A stretch of DNA of 13,857 nt from Palsa-948 sp964481195 (GTDB lineage Bacteria; Bacteroidota; Bacteroidia; Palsa-948), in NCBI GenBank assembly GCA_964481195.1, contig CAYZTB010000068.1:1-13857 (forward strand), read 5' to 3'. Below are positions 1 through 5,687 of this stretch, in pieces. Each line of letters begins with the position of its first letter. The first letter of the stretch is position 1. The position numbers and the translations under genes were made by a program. The notes beneath the pieces were generated by a model. That model saw only the letters and a list, made by a program, of their open reading frames with translations, was not told the DNA's origin and ran no database searches.

Positions 1-624
1 CTCATCTTGCTCGCCTGTTTTAAGGTTCGCTTCAGAAAATTCATCACTTTGAAACTGCCAATAATCTGCATCCAATTTTGATTGCTTTTCTTTTTCAACA
101 AGCGATGATAATTCTTTTTCGCAATTCGTATAACCTGCATAGTCTGCAATATATTTACTAACTAGTTCTGTAGTTTCGGAAAAGCTGTCAATAATTCCAA
201 GCTGATAAGATGCTTCATTTAACCTGAGCGTTTCGTGTTGAGAATGAATATCAATTAAATGAAGAGTAAGCTCCTTAAGCTGTGATAGGTTTACGGGGGT
301 GTCATTAATAAATGCCCTGGATTTCCCCTCTGGAGAAACTTCTCTTCGTACGATAGTAATTTTGGAGTAGTCTAATTCATTTTTAAGAAAAAAATACTTT
401 AGTTGGTAATCATCAATATTAAAGCTTGCTTCTACAATACATTTTTTCTCTTTATCTTGTAGCACAGAGCTATCTGCTCTATTCCCTGCAATTAACGAAA
501 GAGCACCTAGCAATATAGATTTCCCCGCACCTGTCTCACCGGTAACAATAGATAATCCAATAGGAAAATCAATGTCAATACGCTCAATGAGGGCATAGTT
601 TTGTATGGAGAGATGCTTAAGCAT
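1..624 (-). CDS. recN: DNA repair protein RecN, N-terminal part (runs off the left edge)
   Basis: RecN is an SMC-like ATPase of the cytoplasm that binds DNA ends and acts in recombinational repair of double-strand breaks. Only the first 208 codons lie in the window; the frame is open to base 1, so the gene continues outside it. Seen directly: the start MLKHLSIQNYALIERIDIDF, a Walker A motif GETGAGKS at residues 29-36, the RecN-typical SRAFIND segment at 102-108, and DIHSQHE at 125-131, which matches the conserved D-I-H-x-Q-H-E block of the family. Full-length RecN is usually about 550 residues, so roughly 60 percent is missing. The ATG at 622-624 is chosen because homologues start at this MLxxL position. 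A -7 box candidate lies only about 14 bases upstream. The gene is divergent from the lipoprotein gene at 763. Confidence 0.96.
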   Translation of the reverse strand, partial: MLKHLSIQNYALIERIDIDFPIGLSIVTGETGAGKSILLGALSLIAGNRADSSVLQDKEKKCIVEASFNIDDYQLKYFFLKNELDYSKITIVRREVSPEGKSRAFINDTPVNLSQLKELTLHLIDIHSQHETLRLNEASYQLGIIDSFSETTELVSKYIADYAGYTNCEKELSSLVEKEKQSKLDADYWQFQSDEFSEANLKTGEQDE

Positions 625-637
625 GTAGTTTCTATAC

Positions 638-645
638 CAAATTTA
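638..645 (-). promoter_or_regulatory. Candidate -7 promoter box for recN
   Basis: On the minus strand this reads TAAATTTG, an exact match to the Bacteroidota -7 consensus TAnnTTTG. A start point about 7 bases downstream would leave a very short leader before the recN ATG at 624. I see no good TTTG/TTG -33 element at the usual 17-23 base spacing, so this rests on one half-site in AT-rich DNA. Confidence 0.4.
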
Positions 646-762
646 ATATTAAATTTTGAAGATAACCCCTTGAATACTAACATGCATTTTGTTAATAATC
701 TGAATTGCCGAAATGAATAAAAAAGAGCAAATATTCATATTATTGCTTAAACCTATTTTAAT

Positions 763-1407
763 ATGAAAAACACTACTCTACTACTTGTTTTTTTTGCATT
801 TACTGCATCTCTATTTTTATCATCATGCGCCTTTCTTCAAAAAGGAGAGTTTGCTCAAAGAAAATATTATGATTTTCCAAGAAGCAAGCATGCCAATAGT
901 TATACTGCTACAAAAAAAACAACACCTGAAACTAATTTTGAATATTCCAATAAAATAGAATTAGAAAAAAATACAGTTGCTTCTTCAAATATTCAAGAAA
1001 ACATTATTACGCCTAACTTGCCTGCTAATGATATTTTAGCAGCTAAAGAAAAAACAACTTTAGCATCCCCATCAAAAAATACAGATGCCGAAAGTATAGA
1101 AATTGTTAAAATCAAGAAATCAGAAATAAAAACTCAAGCTTTAGAAAACAAACCTTATTTTCCTTATTTACAAGATGCTGGCTTAATGTTACTATTGGCA
1201 GTAATAGCAGCTATATTTTTTCCACCAATCGGAATATTTATAAAAGAAAATTGGAGAACTACTAATTGGTTTTGGATTACTTTAATCATGTGCCTTGTAG
1301 CTATCGGCTTTTTAGGAGTTGGCAATGCTGGTTTTGGAGCAATCTTCGGTGGGCTTTGGCTAGTAGCAATCATTATTGCTTTGCTCGTAATTTTTGATGC
1401 GCTATAG
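763..1407 (+). CDS. Predicted lipoprotein with C-terminal Pmp3/YqaE-like membrane segments
   Basis: A 214-residue protein with a lipoprotein signal: a hydrophobic stretch at residues 5-20 followed by the lipobox LSSC with Cys22 as the lipidated residue. The segment FAQRKYYDF (30-38) resembles the R-K/R-Y-x-x-G/F motif often found just after the lipid cysteine in Bacteroidota lipoproteins of this kind. Residues about 45-130 are Lys/Thr/Asn-rich and low in complexity, probably a flexible spacer. Three hydrophobic segments follow at about 139-160, 167-185 and 192-212. The first contains IAAIFFPPIGIFIKE, which is close to the IFLPPLAVFLKxG signature of the Pmp3/YqaE family. Unlike classical Pmp3 (two helices, about 55 residues) the second half has an extra Gly-rich stretch. 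The combination of a lipid anchor and membrane helices leaves the location uncertain. Its function is unknown; a role in envelope or membrane-potential stress is only an inference from the Pmp3 resemblance and the sigma factor gene next door. Confidence 0.7.
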   Translation: MKNTTLLLVFFAFTASLFLSSCAFLQKGEFAQRKYYDFPRSKHANSYTATKKTTPETNFEYSNKIELEKNTVASSNIQENIITPNLPANDILAAKEKTTLASPSKNTDAESIEIVKIKKSEIKTQALENKPYFPYLQDAGLMLLLAVIAAIFFPPIGIFIKENWRTTNWFWITLIMCLVAIGFLGVGNAGFGAIFGGLWLVAIIIALLVIFDAL

Positions 1408-1423
1408 CTTTAAACCTTTTTCC

Positions 1424-1445
1424 TATTTACTCGTCTAAGTAAATA
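1424..1445. repeat. 8-bp inverted repeat just upstream of the sigma factor gene
   Basis: TATTTACT at 1424-1431 and AGTAAATA at 1438-1445 are perfect inverted arms around a 6-base loop. They sit 17 bases after the lipoprotein stop and 15 bases before the GTG start at 1461. No T tract follows, so a terminator is unlikely. It could be an operator or a hairpin in the leader of the sigma factor mRNA, or chance in AT-rich DNA. Confidence 0.35.
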
Positions 1446-1460
1446 ATTAAATGATTTTGA

Positions 1461-2015
1461 GTGCCTGAACCAATAATAGAAGACAAAGAGCTTTTAATCC
1501 AATTTCGAAATTCAAACACTCGAACCTATTCGTTTAATCTATTAATTCGAAAATATCAGCAAAAAATTTATTGGCATGTTCGTAGGATAGTAATTACTCA
1601 CGAAGACGCTAATGATGTTACACAAGAAACCTTTATTAAAGTTTGGAAAAACCTCGATAGTTTTAAAGAGGAGTCGCAATTATTCACTTGGATTTATCGA
1701 ATAGCTACCAACGAAGCGCTTTCCTTTTTACGTAAAAAGAGAACAAAGTATTTCATTCCTATCGTAAATATCGAAAACGCCCTATCAAACAAGTTAGTGG
1801 ACGATAATTTTTTTAGTGGAGACGAAATACAACTAAAGCTACAAAAAGCGCTCTTAACACTCCCAGAAAAACAACGCTTAGTATTTAATATGAAGTACTA
1901 TGATGAACTCAAATATGAAAAAATATCAGAAATAACAGGCACATCCGTTGGTGCTTTAAAGGCATCCTACCACCACGCTGTAAAAAAAGTAGAAAAATAC
2001 TTACTATCTAATTAA
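1461..2015 (+). CDS. ECF-type RNA polymerase sigma factor
   Basis: A 184-residue sigma-70 family factor with only regions 2 and 4, as expected for the extracytoplasmic function class. It directs core RNA polymerase to a specific regulon. Region 2 spans about residues 25-95: HEDANDVTQETFIKVW (47-62) is the core-binding 2.2 segment and FTWIYRIATNEALSFLRKKR (75-94) is the -10-recognition part. A linker at 95-122 leads to region 4 at about 125-182, with LPEKQRLVF (134-142) and the helix-turn-helix YEKISEITGTSVGALKASYH (152-171). The start is a GTG: an in-frame TGA lies immediately before it (1458-1460), so no upstream start exists, and the next in-frame starts would cut into region 2. The following two genes are closely spaced on the same strand, suggesting a sigma/anti-sigma/sensor operon. 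The target promoters cannot be read from this window. Confidence 0.93.
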   Translation: MPEPIIEDKELLIQFRNSNTRTYSFNLLIRKYQQKIYWHVRRIVITHEDANDVTQETFIKVWKNLDSFKEESQLFTWIYRIATNEALSFLRKKRTKYFIPIVNIENALSNKLVDDNFFSGDEIQLKLQKALLTLPEKQRLVFNMKYYDELKYEKISEITGTSVGALKASYHHAVKKVEKYLLSN

Positions 2016-2048
2016 ACCTTTTGCAATTATCAACATCAAAAGATTAGA

Positions 2049-2507
2049 ATGGCAAAGAACAACCACATAGAATCAGTCAACTCCCCACTTAATGGAATTG
2101 AGAAGAAAACCCCCTTCTCTGTTCCAGCAGATTATTTTGAGCATAATCCAAATGTTATTTTGGATAGAATCTCTCAAGGTACCATAGAGAAAAAACAAGT
2201 CTTTCTTTTTTCTCCCGGCTTAGCAATAGCAGCTTCTATTCTTTTAATTGCCGGGCTATTCTGGTTTTATATATTTAACGCTAATGAATTAGACGTTCAA
2301 GAGTTCTCCTTAAATGATGAAGAAATTCAATTGATTATTGACAACCCTGAATTATATGGAATCAATGAATTTCTTGTTAATGAAAAATATCTTTCTTCTG
2401 TTGAATCGTATAACCCACTCGAGAATCTTTCAACCTATTCTGATGATGAGGTTAAATCTTATTTAGAAACTAATACGGATGCAAATTATATTATTTATGA
2501 ATATTAA
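2049..2507 (+). CDS. Single-pass membrane protein, putative anti-sigma partner
   Basis: A 152-residue protein with one strong transmembrane segment at about residues 54-76, a roughly 50-residue N-terminal part and an acidic C-terminal domain rich in Asp/Glu/Asn/Tyr. The segment TPFSVPADYFE (21-31) resembles the P-F-x-V-P-x-x-Y-F motif common in Bacteroidota proteins encoded directly after ECF sigma genes. It has no zinc-binding HxxxCxxC motif, so it is not a ZAS-type anti-sigma factor. The gene begins 33 bases after the sigma factor stop and ends 10 bases before the ATG of the Spy-like gene. By position and topology it is probably a membrane-bound regulator that holds or releases the sigma factor; that role is inferred from context, not from a recognised domain. 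Confidence 0.65.
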   Translation: MAKNNHIESVNSPLNGIEKKTPFSVPADYFEHNPNVILDRISQGTIEKKQVFLFSPGLAIAASILLIAGLFWFYIFNANELDVQEFSLNDEEIQLIIDNPELYGINEFLVNEKYLSSVESYNPLENLSTYSDDEVKSYLETNTDANYIIYEY

Positions 2508-2517
2508 AACAAATACT

Positions 2518-3036
2518 ATGAAAACACCTATCATTCTATTTTTGATTGCATTTAACCTTAGCGCATTTGCTCAAAAAAATCCTAACAATCATCCTAAAAA
2601 AGAAAAAATAGAATCTATGCGAATTGGTTTCTTAACCCAAAAGCTTGAACTTACTTCGGAGGAGGCTCAAAAGTTTTGGCCTGTTTACAATGAATACCAA
2701 AAAAAACGTGATGCTATTCATGAAAGCAGAATGAAAGAAAAAATGAAATATAAAACAGGACTTGATTCTTTGTCTGATGCGCAAGTAGAAGAACTTGTAG
2801 ATGCTGAAATTATTTTTAAACAAAAAGGACTAGAACTCCAAAAAGAATATCATATTAAATTCAAGTCTGTTCTACCTATTAAAAAAGTTGCAAAACTTTA
2901 CCGTGCTGAAGATCAATTTACACACCAACTGCTAGAGCATATTTCGGAAGGGAGTAACAGAAAAGAAGGACATGGTAGTGGTAGAGAAGGCAATAATCCG
3001 GACTCCAGAAGACCTAATCCATACGAGGAAAAGTGA
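2518..3036 (+). CDS. Spy/CpxP-like periplasmic protein, putative envelope-stress sensor
   Basis: A 172-residue exported protein. Residues 1-18 (MKTPIILFLIAFNLSAFA) form a clean signal peptide ending in AFA, so the ATG at 2518 is preferred over in-frame ATGs at 2479 and 2497 that lie inside the preceding gene. The mature part is highly charged and helical: IGFLTQKLELTSEEAQKFWP at 36-55 resembles the L-x-L-T-x-E-Q/E-A hinge of the Spy/CpxP/LTXXQ fold, followed by a long Lys/Glu-rich amphipathic helix at about 57-125. The tail (143-172) is Gly/Asn/Arg/Glu-rich and probably disordered. CpxP-like proteins bind misfolded envelope proteins and restrain a stress regulator; here the partner would be the preceding membrane protein and sigma factor. 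The family is recognised with fair confidence, whereas the regulatory role is inferred from operon order. Confidence 0.75.
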   Translation: MKTPIILFLIAFNLSAFAQKNPNNHPKKEKIESMRIGFLTQKLELTSEEAQKFWPVYNEYQKKRDAIHESRMKEKMKYKTGLDSLSDAQVEELVDAEIIFKQKGLELQKEYHIKFKSVLPIKKVAKLYRAEDQFTHQLLEHISEGSNRKEGHGSGREGNNPDSRRPNPYEEK

Positions 3037-3097
3037 GCCTAGCACTACACGCACATTAGCTTAAATGCAGCTGTGCATGCGTTTATTAGTCAAACTT

Positions 3098-3119
3098 TGT
3101 TAAAAACTGAGTTTTAACA
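3098..3119. repeat. 8-bp inverted repeat downstream of the Spy-like gene
   Basis: TGTTAAAA at 3098-3105 and TTTTAACA at 3112-3119 pair perfectly around a 6-base loop, 61 bases after the stop of the Spy-like gene. A second small inverted repeat, ATGCA/TGCAT, lies at about 3065-3078. A T-rich run comes only at 3138 onward, too far for a standard intrinsic terminator, so the end of the sigma operon here is possible but weakly supported. Confidence 0.3.
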
Positions 3120-3144
3120 GCAGTTAAAGCAATAAGATTTTTTA

Positions 3145-3152
3145 TATTTTTG
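3145..3152 (+). promoter_or_regulatory. Candidate -7 promoter box for the small membrane protein
   Basis: TATTTTTG is an exact TAnnTTTG match, 24 bases before the ATG at 3177, giving a leader of about 18 bases. No convincing TTTG -33 box sits at the right distance. It overlaps a TTG that could be mistaken for a start codon. Confidence 0.45.
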
Positions 3153-3176
3153 CTTAACAAACAAATATTCTCAACT

Positions 3177-3359
3177 ATGGAACTATCAACAACAGCTCAA
3201 GTAATTGGATTTTTTATCTGGCTTTTCTTTATTACTGCCGGAACATTTACTTTACTTTTCATCGTTGCTATGATTCCTTTTTGGATGACTATGGCTACCT
3301 TAAACCGCTTTAATCCAAAATTGGCTGAGAAAATTTCTACTTGGATTTTAGAGTTTTAG
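3177..3359 (+). CDS. Small membrane protein of unknown function (60 residues)
   Basis: A 60-residue protein with a long hydrophobic region at residues 7-38, either one long helix or two tightly packed ones (VIGFFIWLFFITAG, then TLLFIVAMIPFW). A short amphipathic tail follows (RFNPKLAEKISTWILEF). I do not recognise a family. The ATG at 3177 is preferred over an in-frame TTG at 3150 because that TTG lies within the -7 promoter candidate. The gene stands alone, 140 bases after the Spy-like gene, and ends 29 bases from the convergent lpxB stop. Whether it belongs to the stress operon by read-through is unknown. Confidence 0.55.
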   Translation: MELSTTAQVIGFFIWLFFITAGTFTLLFIVAMIPFWMTMATLNRFNPKLAEKISTWILEF

Positions 3360-3388
3360 AAATTCTTGATAGACAGACAATAGGCTTT

Positions 3389-4545
3389 TTAGTCTTGCAT
3401 TCCTACAATTAATTCGGCTACTTTTTTAGAGGCCCCACTGCCCCCTAATTCAACCTTTAATATGTTAAGGTTTTTTATCATTTTCTCTCTGTAAGCAGCT
3501 TGTTCTAATATTTTTTTCAATTCATTTTTTAGTGAATCTTCGTTAAAATCATCTTGAATTAGTTCGCGTACTATCTCTTTACCCATGATCAAGTTCACTA
3601 AGGAAATAAATTCAACATTAACGAGCATTTTTGCAATTTGAAAAGAAATTGCACCACCTTTATAGCAAACAACTTCAGGCACACCAAATAATGCGGTTTC
3701 AAGCGTTGCTGTACCACTAGTTACTAAGGCTGCATATGATTGTTCTAAAAGGTCATATGTCTTTCCAAATAAGAATTTAACCTTACTGTCTCCAACTAAC
3801 TTTAAATAAAACTCTTTTTCTTGGGTAGAAACACCTGCCACAACAAACTGATAAGAAGGAAAATGAACACTCATTTTAGACATTACAGGAAGCATTTTTT
3901 CTATTTCCTGTTTACGACTACCAGGTAATATTGCCACAACGGGTCTTTGATCCAGTTGATTTTTATTGGTAAACTCTTGAAAAGAATCTTTAACTTTTTT
4001 TCTTTGTTCCAAAGCATCTAGCAAAGGGTGTCCTACAAAATCAACATTGTAACTAAATTTTTTATAAAAATCTTTTTCAAATGGAAGAATCACAAACATT
4101 TTATCTGTCAGCTTCTTGATTTTTTTTGCCCTTGACNNNNNNNNNNATATTTCTTTATATGATGCACTCTGGATTGTTTCCAAGCCCAAACCTGTGGAGA
4201 GATGTAATAGATAATCTTAAATCCTTTCTTTTTGGCAAACTCTGCAATTCGTAAATTAAACCCTGGATAATCAACCAATATCAGAACATCAGGCTTGTAG
4301 GTTACTATGTCTTGCTTACAAAATTCTATATTTTTTAAAATAGTGCGTAAGTTTAAAATCACTTCTGTAAAACCCATAAAAGAAAGTTCCTTATAATGTT
4401 TTACCAATTCTCCTCCTATGGATTTCATTAAATCACCACCCCAAAAACGAAAATTAGAATTTGAATCTAACAACTTAAGCTCACGCATTAAATTGGATGC
4501 ATGTAAATCGCCAGATGCTTCGCCTGCAATGATGTAATATTTCAT
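3389..4545 (-). CDS. lpxB: Lipid-A-disaccharide synthase LpxB, interrupted by an assembly gap
   Basis: LpxB (glycosyltransferase family 19) joins UDP-2,3-diacylglucosamine and lipid X to form lipid A disaccharide 1-phosphate with release of UDP, at the inner face of the inner membrane. The N-terminal part (133 residues, 4147-4545) shows GEASGD at 8-13, SFMGFTEVI at 55-63, VDYPGFNLR at 91-99 and ISPQVWAWK at 115-123. The C-terminal part (248 residues from 4135 down) shows ILPFEKDFY, FVGHPLLDA, AILPGSRKQEIEKM, VTSGTATLE and the C-terminal GGSGASKKVAE. A 10-N gap at 4137-4146 puts the two halves out of frame. Both halves encode the same nine-residue stretch at the junction (SRVHHIKKY versus SRAKKIKKL); counting it once gives 372 residues, normal for the family. 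The ATG at 4543-4545 overlaps the stop of the preceding gene as ATGA, implying translational coupling. Confidence 0.93.
4137..4146. other. Assembly gap of 10 Ns inside lpxB
   Basis: Ten consecutive Ns. Short, round gap lengths are commonly inserted by scaffolders when contigs are thought to abut or overlap, so the length should not be taken literally. The flanks encode homologous but non-identical versions of the same lpxB segment. Confidence 0.98.
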
Positions 4546-4824
4546 CTAATGTATTTCTGATATATAACATATCCCGCATAAATGATGGTAGAGAATAATA
4601 CTCCGCGGGCGCTAAGCATACGATTGGTCCATATGAATATAAAAAAGACTAATAGAAGATGTGACAATGTTGTTAGCAAAAAGAATTTCCTGATAAAAAA
4701 GCCTAAAGCTTAAGTGGCTATACTTTACCAAATAAAAAACATATAATGTTAAAAAAGGCGATAGCATTCCAGCAGAAAAACCTAGCCATCCATTATTAAA
4801 TTTATTTTTAACAGAAGAATTCAT
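4542..4824 (-). pseudogene. Small membrane protein between surE and lpxB, with a one-base frameshift
   Basis: The first frame from ATG 4824 gives 70 residues and stops at 4612. In the next frame the coding continues as FIFIWTNRMLSARGVLFSTI and so on, ending in TGA at 4542-4544. Removing one base from the A6 run at 4641-4646 (T6 in the mRNA) joins the two into a 93-residue protein. It would have hydrophobic segments at about residues 13-33, 55-64 and 74-87 and a conserved-looking NRxLSARGVL motif. Two facts favour the joined gene: its start overlaps the surE stop as ATGA, and its corrected stop overlaps the lpxB start as ATGA. From memory, Bacteroidota genomes often have a small unnamed membrane protein in this place. 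Its function is unknown; linkage suggests lipid A or envelope work. The break may be an indel error, a true mutation, or slippage at the run. Confidence 0.75.
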
Positions 4825-5627
4825 TTGATTGCTTTCTTTTTAGGCAAACTCATATTCCAGTCAGAAATATTTTTTAAAGCAAAATACCCTGTTAAGTCAA
4901 ATTGCACCGGTACTACCGAGGCATAACTATTTCTTACAGCCCATACATCTGTATCTTCCTTCTGTTTTTCTAGATTAATAAATTCACCTGTTAGCCAGTA
5001 ATATGATTTCCCAGAGGGGTCTTTACGCTCATCAAATTCTTCTTTCCAAGTAGCTTTAGCTTGTCTGCATACTTTTAACCCTTTTAGCTCTTTTATTTTC
5101 AAAGGAGGGATGTTTACATTCAAGCAAATGTCTTTAGGTAATCCATTTGCTAAAATATTTCTTGCTACTACTTTTGCTATTTCTTTGGAAGCAGAAAAAT
5201 CGGCATCAATTGAATAATCCATTAAAGAAAACCCTACGGATGGGATTCCATCGATGGCACCTTCTATAGCTGCAGACATGGTGCCGGAGTATATCACATT
5301 GATAGAAATATTAGACCCGTGATTTATCCCAGAAACACAAAGATCTGGTTTGCGTTTTAATATTTTATCAGTAGCCATTTTTACACAATCTACCGGAGTA
5401 CCAGATAAGCTATACTCTTCTAAAACATTATGGTGATTAGTTTTATTAAGTCGAAGTGTAGCATTAATAGTAATGGCATGCCCTACTCCACTTTGAGGTT
5501 TATCAGGAGCTATAACAACCACATTTCCAATTTCTTTCATTGCTTGAACTAAGGCAAAAATACCTGGGGCAGTAATGCCATCATCGTTAGTTACTAAAAT
5601 CAAAGGCTTTTCTTTTGACATACTCAA
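4821..5627 (-). CDS. surE: 5'/3'-nucleotidase SurE
   Basis: SurE is a cytoplasmic divalent-metal-dependent phosphatase that removes phosphate from nucleoside 5'- and 3'-monophosphates. The 268-residue protein is of usual family length. Signature motifs: LVTNDDG at residues 11-17, with metal ligands Asp15 and Asp16; SGVGHAIT at 46-53, with Ser46; SGTPVDC at 75-81; and SGINHGSN at 99-106, with Asn102. These correspond at a constant +7 offset to the metal ligands known in Thermotoga SurE (Asp8, Asp9, Ser39, Asn95). YSGTMSAAIEGAIDGIPS follows at 113-130. The start MSMSKEKP could also be the second Met two codons later. Its TGA stop overlaps the next ATG, making it the first gene of a coupled cluster with lpxB. 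The start lies 60 bases downstream of the receptor stop, with a hairpin between, and no consensus -7 box is visible. Confidence 0.97.
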   Translation of the reverse strand: MSMSKEKPLILVTNDDGITAPGIFALVQAMKEIGNVVVIAPDKPQSGVGHAITINATLRLNKTNHHNVLEEYSLSGTPVDCVKMATDKILKRKPDLCVSGINHGSNISINVIYSGTMSAAIEGAIDGIPSVGFSLMDYSIDADFSASKEIAKVVARNILANGLPKDICLNVNIPPLKIKELKGLKVCRQAKATWKEEFDERKDPSGKSYYWLTGEFINLEKQKEDTDVWAVRNSYASVVPVQFDLTGYFALKNISDWNMSLPKKKAIK

Positions 5628-5638
5628 ATGTTAATTTA

Positions 5639-5679
5639 TAAAGCAAAGAGAATAGTGCATAAAGATTCTCTTCGCTTTA
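5639..5679 (-). terminator. Hairpin after the TonB receptor gene, probable terminator
   Basis: A 15-bp stem (arms 5639-5653 and 5665-5679) with an 11-base loop, starting 8 bases after the receptor stop. In the minus-strand RNA the single irregular position is a G-U wobble; in the plus-strand RNA it would be an A-C mismatch, so the structure favours the minus direction. The U residues are partly inside the 3' arm (GCUUUA), and only a weak AT-rich tail follows. It probably ends or attenuates receptor transcription before surE. Confidence 0.55.
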
Positions 5680-5687
5680 CAATACTT

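Noticed and set aside
625..762. A promoter for the lipoprotein gene (TATTATTG at 738-745, and a TAAATTTTG at about 650-658).
   Set aside because: Each departs from TAnnTTTG by one base or by spacing and neither has a -33 partner.
2479..2517. Upstream starts at 2479 and 2497 for the Spy-like protein.
   Set aside because: They lie within the preceding gene and would put extra residues before a clean signal peptide starting at 2518.
3150..3176. TTG start at 3150 for the small membrane protein.
   Set aside because: It overlaps the -7 promoter candidate and would add nine residues without a better signal or helix; the ATG at 3177 is simpler.
3360..3388. A terminator between the convergent small membrane gene and lpxB.
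   Set aside because: Only a 4-base pairing around a short T run is visible; not enough to call.
4108..4136. Reading the N-terminal lpxB frame straight through the Ns (ending in QGQKKSRS).
   Set aside because: This follows the literal gap length; the real LpxB sequence continues in another frame on the far side.
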